From an uncultured Ruminococcus sp. (GTDB taxonomy: Bacteria > Bacillota > Clostridia > Oscillospirales > Acutalibacteraceae): a DNA stretch of 64,000 nucleotides. Location of the stretch: NCBI GenBank assembly GCA_902785365.1, contig CACZYC010000020.1:55234-119233 (forward strand), in the 5' to 3' direction. Positions 17,167 to 26,897 of the stretch are shown in pieces. Numbering within the stretch: the first letter of the stretch is position 1; each line of letters begins with the position of its first letter. The position numbers and the translations under genes are program-made. The notes under the pieces are model-generated. The model saw only the letters and a program-made list of their open reading frames with translations. It did no database searches and was not told the origin of the DNA.

Positions 17167-18285
17167 ATGAAAATTCTATTTGCGGGCGGCGGAACCGCGG
17201 GACACATCAACCCCGCTCTTGCCGTTGCGGGATACATAAAAGAAAAAGCGCCCGACACGGAGATTCTCTTTGTCGGCAATCGCGGCGGAATGGAGGAGAA
17301 CCTCGTTCCCAAGGCGGGCTTTGATATGGAGTTTATCTCCATCAGCGGTTTTTCGCGTTCGATTTCGATAAAAGGCTTAAAGCATAACGCAAAGACCGTA
17401 AAACGCACCTTTACTTCCTCCAGGGAGGCAAAGAGAATTATTAACGAATTCAAGCCCGATATCTGCGTCGGAACAGGCGGCTATGTCAGCGGTCCTGTGC
17501 TCAGAACCGCGGCAAAAATGGGTATCCCCACAGTTATCCATGAACAGAACGCCTACCCGGGCGTTACCAATAAAATGCTCGCCAAGAGCGCAAAGCGCGT
17601 GATGCTGGCTGTTAAGGCGGCTGACAAGCATTTCAATAAAAAGAGTAATCTTGTAGTTACGGGCAACCCCGTAAGAGGCGAGATTATTACTGCCGACAAA
17701 GCCTCGGCGAGGGAGAAGCTCGGCGTTGACGACCGTCCGCTGGTTCTCTCGTTCGGCGGCTCGCTCGGAGCTGACGAAATCAACCGCAATGTAGCGGGGC
17801 TTATTGCCCGAAGCGGACAGGACAAGGCTTATCAGCACATCCACGCTTACGGCAAATTCGGAAAGTGGTTCCCCGATCTGGTCAAGGAAAAAGGAACCGA
17901 CATCGACGAGTGCGATAACCTCGACATAAGAGAATATATAGATAATATGGCTGACTGTATGGCAGCGGCGGATTTGGTAATATCCCGCGCGGGAGCGATT
18001 ACTCTCTCCGAGATTCAGGTTCTCGGTAAACCCGCTGTGCTCATACCCTCGCCCAACGTAGCCGAAAACCACCAGTACCACAACGCTATGGCGCTTGTGA
18101 ACGCGGGCGCGGCTGAGATAATTGAAGAAAAGGATCTGACCGAGGAATTGCTGATCGAAAAGGTCGACAGCCTACTCAAGAATCCCAAACGTCTTTCGTA
18201 TTTCAGCGCGAACTCAAAGCATATGGCTATAACCGACGCCAACGAGCGCATTTTCTCGGTTATCAAGCAAGTTTTAAAACGATAG
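17167..18285 (+). CDS. murG: UDP-N-acetylglucosamine transferase MurG
   Basis: 372 residues, normal length. The N-terminal glycine-rich loop that binds lipid I is MKILFAGGGTAGHINPALAV. Other signatures: GTGGYVSGP (about residue 96), HEQNAYPGVTNK (about 122), SFGGSLGADEIN (second glycine-rich loop) and the UDP-binding ISRAGAITLSEIQVLGKPAVLI near 275. MurG adds GlcNAc to lipid I to form lipid II on the inner membrane face. The ATG at 17167 is preceded by AAGGTGG. It is bracketed by type A repeats, so each may act as a transcription boundary. Confidence 0.96.
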   Translation: MKILFAGGGTAGHINPALAVAGYIKEKAPDTEILFVGNRGGMEENLVPKAGFDMEFISISGFSRSISIKGLKHNAKTVKRTFTSSREAKRIINEFKPDICVGTGGYVSGPVLRTAAKMGIPTVIHEQNAYPGVTNKMLAKSAKRVMLAVKAADKHFNKKSNLVVTGNPVRGEIITADKASAREKLGVDDRPLVLSFGGSLGADEINRNVAGLIARSGQDKAYQHIHAYGKFGKWFPDLVKEKGTDIDECDNLDIREYIDNMADCMAAADLVISRAGAITLSEIQVLGKPAVLIPSPNVAENHQYHNAMALVNAGAAEIIEEKDLTEELLIEKVDSLLKNPKRLSYFSANSKHMAITDANERIFSVIKQVLKR

Positions 18286-18300
18286 TAAGTTAATGCGTAA

Positions 18301-18421
18301 GCCCTCCCTTGGGGGAGGGTGCCGAGCAAAGCGAGGCGGGAGAGGGTCCACTTGCTAATAGTTATAGAGATAATGTTTGATATATCGAGCATTTTAGCCC
18401 ACTTTCCCCCAAGGGAAAGCT
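18301..18421. repeat. Type A intergenic repeat, copy 4 (short form)
   Basis: About 120 bases between murG and murA, beginning GCCCTCCCTTGGGGGAGGG and ending CCCCCAAGGGAAAGC. The block with CACTTGCTAATAGTTATAG and GATATATCGAGCATTTTA is identical in copies 5 and 6. It starts 15 bases after the murG stop. Confidence 0.8.
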
Positions 18422-18518
18422 TGGTGCTCCTATCAGACATTTACCACTGATTTCTCACCTTTTACTACACTCCCCATAGAATATATCGTCAGATATTTTT
18501 GTGTTGGGAGTGCTCAGA

Positions 18519-19772
18519 GTGTCGAGATATGTTATTTGCGGCGGGAATAAACTTTGCGGAAGCGCGGAGGTTCACGGCGCTAAAAACAGCGCGTTGCCCC
18601 TTATGGCGGCAGCTGTGCTGACTGGTGGCGAGAACGTGCTGTTTAATTGCCCCGATTTGTCCGATACGGACGCTTCAATGCGGATACTCCGCTATCTCGG
18701 GTGTGAGGCGCGGCGCGAGTCCGACGCTGTTATCATCAACAGCTCTCATATGTTCAGGGGCGACATTCCCGACGACTTAATGCGCGAAATGCGCAGCTCG
18801 ATTGTGTTCCTCGGGGCAATACTTTCCCGTACGGGCAGAGCCGTTATGACTTTTCCCGGGGGCTGTGAGCTGGGACCGCGTCCCATAGATTTGCATATAA
18901 AAGCCCTGAAAGCTCTGGGAGCGGAGATTGTCGAAAGACACGGTATCATAGAATGCACCGCGGGCAAAGGGCTCAAAGGAGCTAAAATCGCCCTGTCATT
19001 TCCGAGCGTGGGCGCAACTGAGAACATTATTCTCGCGGCTGTCAAAGCCGAGGGAACAACTACAATAACTAACGCGGCGCGCGAACCCGAAATCGTGGAT
19101 TTGTGCGACTTCCTTAACTCGGCGGGCGCTTGTATATACGGCGCGGGGGAGGGCGTCATCGTCATTGACGGCGTAAAAACCCTCAGCGGCGTTCAGCACA
19201 CAATAATCCCCGACAGAATTGTCGCGGCGACGCTGATGTCAGCGGCAGCGGCAACGGGTTCGGATATTGAGATTGACGGAATAATTCAGGCTCACCTCAG
19301 TTCGATTATACCCGTTTTTGAGGAAAGCGGCTGTTTTGTCAAGTGCGATTGCGGCACAATGCATATTAAAGCTCCCGAACGGCTCAGAGCTATGCCGATT
19401 ATCAGGACAATGCCTTACCCGGGGTTCCCCACGGACGCGCAGGCTCCCGTTATGGCGGCGGCGACCGTAGCCGAGGGCGCGAGCGTATTTGTTGAAAATA
19501 TATTTGAAAACCGATTTAAACACGTCACAGAGCTTATAAGGCTCGGAGCTGATATCAAGGTCGAGAACAAGGTAGCCGTTGTCAACGGTGTAAAATCCCT
19601 TTACGCGGCGAATGTTCAGGCTCAGGATTTGCGCGGAGCGGCGGGATTGATTGTCGCGGCGCTCGCGGCTGAGGGTAAGACCGAAATCAGCGGAATAGAA
19701 TACCTCGAAAGAGGCTATGAAAATTTTGAATTACTGCTCAGCTCATTGGGAGCTGATGTATTGAAGGTATAG
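18519..19772 (+). CDS. murA: UDP-N-acetylglucosamine 1-carboxyvinyltransferase
   Basis: 417 residues from the GTG at 18519, which has GGGAG eight bases upstream; this is the normal MurA length, while the reading from 18501 adds six residues. The substrate loop has HGAKNSALPLMAAAVL with the conserved Lys-Asn pair, and the catalytic Cys sits in FPGGCELGPRPIDLHI, so the enzyme should be sensitive to fosfomycin. Later blocks are MPYPGFPTDAQAPVMA and ENIFENRFKHVTELIRLGA. MurA transfers enolpyruvate from PEP to UDP-GlcNAc, the first committed step of peptidoglycan synthesis. In this cluster it lies between murG and divIB, a Clostridia-type order; murB, murC, murD, murE and murF are not in the window. 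Confidence 0.95.
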   Translation: MSRYVICGGNKLCGSAEVHGAKNSALPLMAAAVLTGGENVLFNCPDLSDTDASMRILRYLGCEARRESDAVIINSSHMFRGDIPDDLMREMRSSIVFLGAILSRTGRAVMTFPGGCELGPRPIDLHIKALKALGAEIVERHGIIECTAGKGLKGAKIALSFPSVGATENIILAAVKAEGTTTITNAAREPEIVDLCDFLNSAGACIYGAGEGVIVIDGVKTLSGVQHTIIPDRIVAATLMSAAAATGSDIEIDGIIQAHLSSIIPVFEESGCFVKCDCGTMHIKAPERLRAMPIIRTMPYPGFPTDAQAPVMAAATVAEGASVFVENIFENRFKHVTELIRLGADIKVENKVAVVNGVKSLYAANVQAQDLRGAAGLIVAALAAEGKTEISGIEYLERGYENFELLLSSLGADVLKV

Positions 19773-19792
19773 GAAAAAGCAGGAAAGAATAA

Positions 19793-19967
19793 GCCCTCCC
19801 TTGGGGGAGGGTGCCGAGCAAAGCGAGGCGGGAGAGGGTCCACTTGCTAATAGTTATAGAGATAATGTTTGATATATCGAGCATTTTATTTCCCTAGCGG
19901 GAGACGGCAACCCTTTTGTCACTTCGTGACATTTCCCCTAAAAGGGGAATTTCCCAAGGGAAAGCTT
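19793..19967. repeat. Type A intergenic repeat, copy 5
   Basis: It starts as GCCCTCCCTTGGGGGAGGG, continues with the block shared with copies 4 and 6, then adds TTTCCCTAGCGGGAGACGG, TGTCACTTCGTGACA and the right end CCCCTAAAAGGGGAATTTCC. A small TCAGTG-family remnant (ACTGACCACT) follows at about 19997. It fills the gap between murA and divIB. Confidence 0.8.
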
Positions 19968-20026
19968 GGTGCATTTATTAAACGACAGACTAAATACTGA
20001 CCACTAAATATGGAAGGAGGGTTAAA

Positions 20027-21469
20027 ATGGACGAACAGAGACCGCGCCGCAGACGCGAGCTGACTCCCGAGGAAAGAAAAAATCTCAGCCGTCAGCAACT
20101 CAAAGAGCGTGACCAAATGCGTAAGCAACAGCGCCGCGAAGCCCGCATAAGAGAGCAGGCTCGCCGTGAAGCGCGCCGCAGGGGAGAGGATTCTCACATT
20201 GTTATAGAGATTCCCGCTGAACCGCCCAAGCAGAAAAGTCCTAAAATACCGAGGCCCAAGAAACCCCGCAAAAAAACCCTCCCCGACATTATCGAGAAGG
20301 AAACAGACAGGAAGGTACGCGACCTTGAGCCTACCGACCACCGCGACGGTTACTATGTCAACGAGGTCGGCGTAAGGCGCCGTACAGCCGAGAAGCAGCG
20401 CACGCGCCGCAAAAAGGCTCAACCCAAGCCGCTCTCGCCCAAACAGCGCAGAGTAAGGCGCATTATCGCCTATCTGTCGATAATCGTTGTTGTGCTTATC
20501 GTAGGCGTTATACTTTCGCTGACGGTACTCTTCAAGACGGAAAAAATCGAAGTAAAAGGCAACAAGTACTACGACAATAATGTTGTTATTCAGTTGTCGG
20601 GAATCAAGAAAGGCGACAACATCTTCACCTCCAGTATGTTCGCCGACACGAGCAACATCATAAAAACCCTGCCTTACATAAAGAACGTTCACGTCGGATT
20701 CAATATCCCGAACGGCGTTGTGATTTCCGTCGAAAATCAGGTGCCGTACTATTCGCTCAAGAGCGGAAACATATATTACCTTGTCAGCAAGGACAACCGT
20801 ATTCTGGAGCAGGTTGACAAAAAGCCCGATGACCTTATGTTTATAGACGCTCCCAAGCTCAAATCCGCCGAGGTGGGCGACTATGTTGAGTTTGAGAAAA
20901 AACGCTACACAGCGGCGCTGGACGAAATAATAGCCAGTCTAAGGAAAAACAAGATAAAGGGCGTTACCGCGATAAGCGTAAAGAATATCAACAACATCAC
21001 CATAACCTACGACAACCGTATTCTTATTAAACTCGGTCTGCCCGACGATATCGACTACAAAATCCGTACGGCGTTCACTATCATCAATAATAATCTTGAC
21101 CCGCACAATACCAAGACAATTATGGGTATACTTAATGTGTCGGGATGTAACACGGGTTCTAAGAAGTCCTACTTTGAGGAAGTCGAAATAAATACGGATA
21201 AGAAAACCGATAAAAAGACCGAAAAGAAATCAACCAAGAAAAAGAAATCCACAAAAGCCACGGAAACTACCGAGGCGACCACCGAGCCCGCTACTCAGGC
21301 TCAGACCTATCAGGAAGAGTTTCCGACCGAGCCTAATTACGAAAATTACACCGAACCTACTCAGGAGGTTACCTACTACGATGACCTTTATGGTTACTAC
21401 AACCAGCAGGAATCGGCTAGTTATTACGGCAACAATGGGGGACAAGCAGACAATAATGTCTACCAATAA
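20027..21469 (+). CDS. divIB: Cell division protein FtsQ/DivIB
   Basis: 480 residues, longer than usual because of extended tails. A very basic cytoplasmic region (about residues 1-143, rich in RRR/KKP) precedes one membrane segment (about 144-166, IIAYLSIIVVVLIVGVILSL). The extracytoplasmic part starts with a POTRA domain (FKTEKIEVKGNKYYDNNVVIQLSGIKKGDNIF region) followed by the FtsQ beta domain (VPYYSLKSGNIYYLVSKDNR). The C-terminal ~90 residues are low-complexity Thr/Glu/Lys and Tyr/Gln/Asn. FtsQ/DivIB stabilises FtsL and DivIC at the septum. GGAGGG precedes the ATG. It is next to ftsZ, the common Firmicutes order. Confidence 0.88.
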   Translation: MDEQRPRRRRELTPEERKNLSRQQLKERDQMRKQQRREARIREQARREARRRGEDSHIVIEIPAEPPKQKSPKIPRPKKPRKKTLPDIIEKETDRKVRDLEPTDHRDGYYVNEVGVRRRTAEKQRTRRKKAQPKPLSPKQRRVRRIIAYLSIIVVVLIVGVILSLTVLFKTEKIEVKGNKYYDNNVVIQLSGIKKGDNIFTSSMFADTSNIIKTLPYIKNVHVGFNIPNGVVISVENQVPYYSLKSGNIYYLVSKDNRILEQVDKKPDDLMFIDAPKLKSAEVGDYVEFEKKRYTAALDEIIASLRKNKIKGVTAISVKNINNITITYDNRILIKLGLPDDIDYKIRTAFTIINNNLDPHNTKTIMGILNVSGCNTGSKKSYFEEVEINTDKKTDKKTEKKSTKKKKSTKATETTEATTEPATQAQTYQEEFPTEPNYENYTEPTQEVTYYDDLYGYYNQQESASYYGNNGGQADNNVYQ

Positions 21470-21544
21470 GGTTAAAATCGCCAAAAATGAAGTTTTTTCA
21501 AGATATTTTTTCGTTTTTAGGTAAAACTTTATAATTCAATGTTT

Positions 21545-21560
21545 ACTTTTGGCCAAAAGT
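21545..21560. promoter_or_regulatory. Perfect 16-base palindrome ahead of ftsZ
   Basis: ACTTTTGGCCAAAAGT is a perfect palindrome located 68 bases before the ftsZ start. TTTACT (21542-21547) and TAGTCT (21565-21570), 17 bases apart, would form a weak promoter straddling it, so the palindrome could be an operator. No known binding protein can be assigned. Confidence 0.45.
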
Positions 21561-21627
21561 GTGGTAGTCTATTAGGGTAAACGCGATATTATAGAATTTC
21601 TTATATATGAACAAGGAGGATGTTAAA

Positions 21628-22710
<1,083 letters not shown>

Positions 22711-22720
22711 GATACTTTTA

Positions 22721-22746
22721 AAAGGACTGCTCACGCAGTCCTTTTT
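22721..22746 (+). terminator. Terminator of the ftsZ transcript
   Basis: AAAGGACTGC / GCAGTCCTTT with a TCAC loop and trailing T residues, starting ten bases after the ftsZ stop. It also lies just after the 3' end of the convergent gene at 22755. Confidence 0.88.
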
Positions 22747-22754
22747 GTTTGCAA

Positions 22755-23255
22755 TTACTTAATCTTCATCAGTTCATTGATATCATAGCTTGCTTCACGC
22801 GGCATATAATAATCCTTTTTACTGTCTGCTCTATCTTTATAACTGTTATTATTACTATTATTATTACTATTATTATTTGTAGAAGATTTTTCGTGGGGGT
22901 TAGAACTTTTTACTGCCCCCTTGGAATTTCTATCTATGGGGTTAGAAAAATATTCCGTGTCGGGCAAAGTTATACCCAGCTCTTTAAGCTTATCATAATT
23001 AACGGTTATAGTTCGGCTGTAATCGTTTTTCACTTTGGAATCAATGTAACCCTGTTTGCTTAATTCCGCGACAGCTTTAGAAACTGTGCGGGGATTTACT
23101 CCTATTCTTTTGGCTATGGAGTGGTTTGAGGCGAAACAGTAACCGAGTTTTTTTGAAAGACTGATAATCTCCACAAGTGTTAATTTTTCGGATGTTTTTA
23201 ACTTTTCAATAACTAAGATTGAATAGGGAATAATTAAAAATGCGTTTTTATTCAA
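22755..23255 (-). CDS. Winged-helix/HTH protein with Asn-rich linker, replisome-organiser-like
   Basis: 166 residues. The N-terminal part (MNKNAFLIIPYSILVIEKL) and the helix-turn-helix (ASNHSIAKRIGVNPRTVSKAVAELSKQGYI, roughly residues 41-70) resemble the DNA-binding domains of phage or plasmid replication initiators. A linker of Asn/Ser runs (NNNSNNNSNNNS), encoded by a TTA/TTG-type microsatellite, leads to a short C-terminal block, REASYDINELMKIK, similar to the SYD-type tails found on many Firmicutes replication-associated HTH proteins. Function is inferred only from this shape. It is convergent with ftsZ. The upstream side begins with AGGAGGTG. Confidence 0.6.
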   Translation of the reverse strand: MNKNAFLIIPYSILVIEKLKTSEKLTLVEIISLSKKLGYCFASNHSIAKRIGVNPRTVSKAVAELSKQGYIDSKVKNDYSRTITVNYDKLKELGITLPDTEYFSNPIDRNSKGAVKSSNPHEKSSTNNNSNNNSNNNSYKDRADSKKDYYMPREASYDINELMKIK

Positions 23256-23341
23256 AAAAACACCTCCTACTATTCCCGCAAAAAAAGAAAAAATTGCATT
23301 GAATAATGCAATTTAAAAAAATTTTCTGAAATTATTTAAAT

Positions 23342-23699
23342 AGTGGTCAGTAGTCAGTGATCAGTGATCAGTGAATGTCGAGAACAAAACAATACTGTCA
23401 TCCTGAGCGCAGCGAAGGATCTTTAAGATTCTTCGGCAAGCCTCAGAATGACAAATAATAGAAATACCTAAGACTTTAATTAGTTTACAACATTATTTAT
23501 ACAATCGGGTAGCGTTGCTCCCGCCGCCGGTGGCGGATTAAGGGAGCAAAAGCGCTGTGCAAAATAAGGAGTTATAGGACAGCGCTCCTAGCTGTCCGCA
23601 TAACGACTATATTTTGTACTGGTGGAACGCTTCGGAAGCTGGAACGTCTCTCCCCGACCACAACTGATCACTGACCACTGATCACTGATCACTGAGAAC
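23342..23699. mobile_element. Type C composite element, copy 2, with type D and type F modules
   Basis: Left end at 23342: GTGGTCAGTAGTCAGTGATC units followed by GAATGTCGAGAACAAAA. Then come a type D inverted repeat (TGTCATCCTGAGCGCAGCG / CGGCAAGCCTCAGAATGACA), half of the CCTAAGACTTT hairpin, the 109-base type F module (23509-23617) and the right end with ACTGATCACTGACCACTGAT units. The right end overlaps the last codon and stop of proC. It fills the 433-base gap between the HTH gene and proC. Confidence 0.65.
23509..23617. repeat. Type F repeat, copy 1
   Basis: About 109 bases, sharing with 63062-63180 the blocks GTAGCGTTGC, CCGCCGCC, AGGGAGCAAAAGCGCT, CAAAATAAGGAGTT, AGCTGTCCGC and AACGACTATATTTTG, while the bases between them vary. 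It is embedded in the type C element between ACAATCGGG and CGCTTCGGAAG, a junction that is uninterrupted in the element at 29820. No protein-coding potential is evident. Confidence 0.6.
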
Positions 23700-24504
23700 T
23701 GCTTTTCCCCAGCTCTACATTTCTCTTGTACGACGCGTCTACCGCTTTCTTCACCACGTCGTAGAGCTTGCTTTCTTCCAGGGACTTTACGCCCTCAATT
23801 GTGCTTCCGCCCGGGGAGCACACATTTTTTATAAGAATATCGGGGTCCGTGCCGCTCTCAAGCAGGAGCTTGGCGCTTCCCAGCACCGTCTGAGCCGCGA
23901 GTGACAGTGAGGTCTCGCTGTCGATTCCGCAATCCTCGCCGCCCTGAGCCAGAGCCTTTATGAACATATACACAAAGGCGGGGCCGCAGCCCGATACGGA
24001 ACAGCCCGCGTTCATAAGCTCCTCGCCGATGGGGGTGAGCTGACCCGCGTATTTCATATTATTCAGGAAAAATTCCAAATCGCTGTCTGAGACGTTTTCA
24101 CTCTTGCAATAGAGTATTTCGCCCTGCTCCACGAGCACGGGAGTGTTGGGCATAATGCGGATGATTTTATAATCGCCGCCCGCCATTTCGCGGATGGTTT
24201 CCATAGAAAGTCCCGCCGCCATAGTGACGAGCACGAGGTTGTCCTCGCGCGCTTTGAGCTCGTCCTTGATTGAGCCCAGCATATCAGCCATCATCTGCGG
24301 CTTTACGCCGAGGAAGATGTACTCGCAGCTCTTCGCGATTTCTTTATTATCGGCTGACTTAACGCCGAGCTTGTCGGCGAGAGCCTGAGCCTTGTCGGCA
24401 AAGTGGTCGGCTATGAGCGCGTCCTTTGTGCTCTTGCTCACGGCTGTCGCCAGCGCGCCGCCCATATTGCCCGCGCCGATGAATCCGAATTTTTCAGCGG
24501 ACAT
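23689..24504 (-). CDS. proC: Pyrroline-5-carboxylate reductase
   Basis: 271 residues from the ATG at 24504, preceded by GGTGAAGGAA and giving the family opening [15 protein letters not shown], the Rossmann NAD(P)H loop. Other blocks are [28 protein letters not shown] and the C-terminal signature [17 protein letters not shown]. ProC reduces pyrroline-5-carboxylate to proline, the last step of the pathway. The start overlaps the 3' end of proA by 11 bases, so proB, proA and proC form one operon. The last codon and stop fall inside a TCAGTG repeat, so the extreme C-terminus appears to have been rewritten by the repeat. Confidence 0.95.
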   Translation of the reverse strand: MSAEKFGFIGAGNMGGALATAVSKSTKDALIADHFADKAQALADKLGVKSADNKEIAKSCEYIFLGVKPQMMADMLGSIKDELKAREDNLVLVTMAAGLSMETIREMAGGDYKIIRIMPNTPVLVEQGEILYCKSENVSDSDLEFFLNNMKYAGQLTPIGEELMNAGCSVSGCGPAFVYMFIKALAQGGEDCGIDSETSLSLAAQTVLGSAKLLLESGTDPDILIKNVCSPGGSTIEGVKSLEESKLYDVVKKAVDASYKRNVELGKSSSQ

Positions 24505-25741
24505 TTCCTTCACCTCTGATAATGTATTTGTATGTTGTGAGCTCCTGAAGTCCCATAGGGCCTCTGGCGTGAAGCTTCTGGGTGGAAATACCCATCTCAC
24601 AGCCGAGACCGAACTCTCCGCCGTCGGTGAAGCGTGTGCTGGAGTTTACATATACCGAGGAGCTGTCAATTCTCTTGGTGAACTTTTCAGCCGCCTCATC
24701 GCTCGAGGTGACAATCGCCTCGCTGTGACCTGTGGAGTGAGTGTTGATATGGTCGATAGCCTCGTCAACGTCCTTTACGATTTTAACCGCGAGAATATAG
24801 TCGAGAAATTCTGTGTCAAAGTCATTTTCACCCGCGGGTACGCCGTCGATGATTTTCTGAGCCTTTTCATCAAGACGAAGCTCAACGGGGTTCTCCGCTC
24901 TGTCGTCAACAAGCAGTTTTTTGAGCTTGGGTAAAAACTCGCCCGCGATGTCCTCGTCAACCACGAGAACCTCCTCCGCGTTGCAAACCGAGGGACGGCT
25001 TGTCTTGGCGTTCTCAACAATTCTGAGCGCCATATCCGTGTCGGCAGTCTTTTCCACATAAATGTGGCAGATGCCCGTGCCCGTCTGAATACAGGGGACA
25101 GTGGCGTTTTTGACTACCGCGGAGATAAGTCCCTTGCCGCCGCGGGGGATAAGCAAATCAACATAGCCGTCGGCTGTCATAAGCTCGGTGGAGCTCTTGC
25201 GGGTAGTGTCCTCAACGAGGAGCACAAAGTCACGGCTCAAGCCGACCTTCGCGAGACCATCCTGAAGCGCGTCAACAATAGCCTGAGCGCTCGCGTGGGC
25301 TTCCTTGCCGCCTCTGAGCACGCACACGTTGCCGCTCTTGAGAGCCAGCGCCGCCGCGTCGCTTGTGACGTTGGGACGGCTCTCGTAAATGATAGCCACA
25401 ACGCCGAGAGCCACGGCTGTCTTTTCGATTACAAGATTGCCGTAACGCACGGTTCTCATCAGCACTTTACCTACGGGGCACTCGAGCTCCGCTACCTCGC
25501 GGATACCCTGAGCCATTCCCTCGATTCTCTCCTTTGAAAGGGAGAGACGGTCTATCATAACGTCGCTTACCGTGCCGCGCGCGTTCTCGATATCTTTTGC
25601 GTTTTCTTCAAGAATTTTATCTGTGTTTTCTATTAGGCTGTCAGCCATAGCGCCGAGCGCTTCGTTTATCTTCTCGGGAGTTACCATTCCGAGCTGCGCC
25701 TTGGCGGCTTTTGCTTTGATTAAAAGTTCCTGTGTTGTCAT
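24494..25741 (-). CDS. proA: Gamma-glutamyl phosphate reductase
   Basis: 415 residues, normal ProA length. Aldehyde-dehydrogenase-fold motifs: [20 protein letters not shown] with the cofactor-binding region around residues 117-136, [20 protein letters not shown], the catalytic Cys in [12 protein letters not shown] (about residue 255), and [21 protein letters not shown] near the end. ProA reduces gamma-glutamyl phosphate to glutamate semialdehyde using NADPH. AGAAAGGAT lies before the ATG. It is the middle gene of proB-proA-proC. Between proB and proA a type A repeat is inserted, and the extended proB frame runs 101 bases into proA in another frame. Confidence 0.96.
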   Translation of the reverse strand: MTTQELLIKAKAAKAQLGMVTPEKINEALGAMADSLIENTDKILEENAKDIENARGTVSDVMIDRLSLSKERIEGMAQGIREVAELECPVGKVLMRTVRYGNLVIEKTAVALGVVAIIYESRPNVTSDAAALALKSGNVCVLRGGKEAHASAQAIVDALQDGLAKVGLSRDFVLLVEDTTRKSSTELMTADGYVDLLIPRGGKGLISAVVKNATVPCIQTGTGICHIYVEKTADTDMALRIVENAKTSRPSVCNAEEVLVVDEDIAGEFLPKLKKLLVDDRAENPVELRLDEKAQKIIDGVPAGENDFDTEFLDYILAVKIVKDVDEAIDHINTHSTGHSEAIVTSSDEAAEKFTKRIDSSSVYVNSSTRFTDGGEFGLGCEMGISTQKLHARGPMGLQELTTYKYIIRGEGNVR

Positions 25742-26723
25742 AGTATAAATCCTTTCTGATTTGCCCTCCCTTGGGAAATTCCCCTATTAGGGGAAATGGC
25801 GGCAACGCCGACAAAAGGGTTGCCGTTCCTGCTAAGGAAAGGGTGCCGAGCAAAGCGAGGCGGGAGAGGGTCCACTTGCTAATAGTTATAGAGATAATGT
25901 TTGATATATCGAGCATTTTAATAATGGACCCTCTATCGCCTCTGTTATTTTCTTTCATTTTCCTGCCGACAAAGCGTGTGCACACACCCTTGCCGTTTAG
26001 AATATCATACATAACCTCGGGATTTTTGCCGTTGGCTATCACCATATCTATGCCGTTGGAGGTGACCATTTTTGCCGCGTTGATTTTTGTAATCATTCCG
26101 CCTGTACCGAGTACGGAAGTGCGGTTGCCAGCCAGAGTTTCAATCTCCGCGGTTATTTCCTCCACAACCTCAATCCTCTTTGCGTTTTTGTCCTTGTTAG
26201 GGTCGCCCGTAAACAGCCCGTCAATGTCCGAGAGCAGAATAAGAAGGTCAGCCTTGACGGTGTTGGCGATAGTAGCGCCGAGTGTGTCATTGTCGCCGAT
26301 GACAATCTCGTCGGTTGTGACTGTGTCGTTTTCATTTATTATGGGAATAACACCGAGCTCAAGCAGCTTGAATAGCGTATTGTTGAGATTTTTTCCATAG
26401 TCCTCGATTGTAACGTACGCGCCCGTCATAAGTATCTGGGCTACTGTGTGGTTATACTCGGAGAACAGCTTGTCGTATGTGTACATAAGCTCGCTCTGAC
26501 CGACAGCGGCAGCCGCCTGCTTTGTAGGGATGTCGTTATCGTTTTTTTCAAGGCCGAGCTTTCCAAGCCCCATTCCGATAGCGCCCGAGGACACAAGGAT
26601 AATCTCGTTTCCCGCGTTTTTCAAGTCGGAAATGACCTTGCACATATTTTCGACTCTCTTTATGTTCAAGAGCCCTGTTTCATGCGCCAAAGTGGATGTG
26701 CCGACTTTTATAACAATTCGCAT
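25641..26723 (-). CDS. proB: Glutamate 5-kinase, short form without PUA domain, with a repeat-encoded C-terminal extension
   Basis: 360 residues from the ATG at 26723 (GGAG nine bases upstream). The first ~265 residues are a complete amino-acid kinase domain: [64 protein letters not shown] and [14 protein letters not shown]. ProB phosphorylates glutamate, the first and feedback-controlled step of proline synthesis. After FVGRKM the frame does not stop but runs through a type A repeat (about residues 268-325) and into proA out of frame. The C-terminal PUA domain of many ProB proteins is absent. The natural end was probably near residue 266; the tail of about 95 residues is likely disordered and recent. 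Confidence 0.9.
   Translation of the reverse strand: MRIVIKVGTSTLAHETGLLNIKRVENMCKVISDLKNAGNEIILVSSGAIGMGLGKLGLEKNDNDIPTKQAAAAVGQSELMYTYDKLFSEYNHTVAQILMTGAYVTIEDYGKNLNNTLFKLLELGVIPIINENDTVTTDEIVIGDNDTLGATIANTVKADLLILLSDIDGLFTGDPNKDKNAKRIEVVEEITAEIETLAGNRTSVLGTGGMITKINAAKMVTSNGIDMVIANGKNPEVMYDILNGKGVCTRFVGRKMKENNRGDRGSIIKMLDISNIISITISKWTLSRLALLGTLSLAGTATLLSALPPFPLIGEFPKGGQIRKDLYYDNTGTFNQSKSRQGAARNGNSREDKRSARRYG
25763..25940. repeat. Type A intergenic repeat, copy 6
   Basis: The left end is GCCCTCCCTTGGGAAATTCC; it continues with CCCCTATTAGGGG and the block with CACTTGCTAATAGTTATAG and GATATATCGAGCATTTTA identical to copies 4 and 5, and ends in GACCCTCTATCGCC. It lies between proA and proB and supplies coding sequence to the 3' end of proB. 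Confidence 0.8.
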
Positions 26724-26745
26724 TTTTTTCACTCCAATCCCAGTA

Positions 26746-26774
26746 ATAATACCATAAATGATTATTTTAGTCAA
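26746..26774 (-). promoter_or_regulatory. Promoter of the proBAC operon
   Basis: On the minus strand TTGACT (26774-26769) and TATTAT (26751-26746) are 17 bases apart, 22 bases before the proB start codon. Confidence 0.65.
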
Positions 26775-26803
26775 ATAAAGCAAACCCTGAAATCAAGTAA
26801 ATA

Positions 26804-26832
26804 TTGACAAAAAAGACAAATAGTTATAAACT
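26804..26832 (+). promoter_or_regulatory. Promoter of the lone solute-binding protein gene
   Basis: TTGACA at 26804-26809 and TAAACT at 26827-26832 are 17 bases apart, 66 bases before the start codon at 26898. It is divergent from the proB promoter, with about 30 bases between the two -35 boxes. Confidence 0.65.
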
Positions 26833-26897
26833 GTTAGGGCACGCGAAAAAATAAGTATATAAATATGCGGAAAATACGTGTAAAATGAGAGGTAATT

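Noticed and set aside
23618..23640. T-box-like GGTGGAAC motif in the element at 23342 and near 41335
   Set aside because: The flanking AGGGTGGTACCGCG core, specifier loop and downstream amino-acid gene are missing; it belongs to the repeat.
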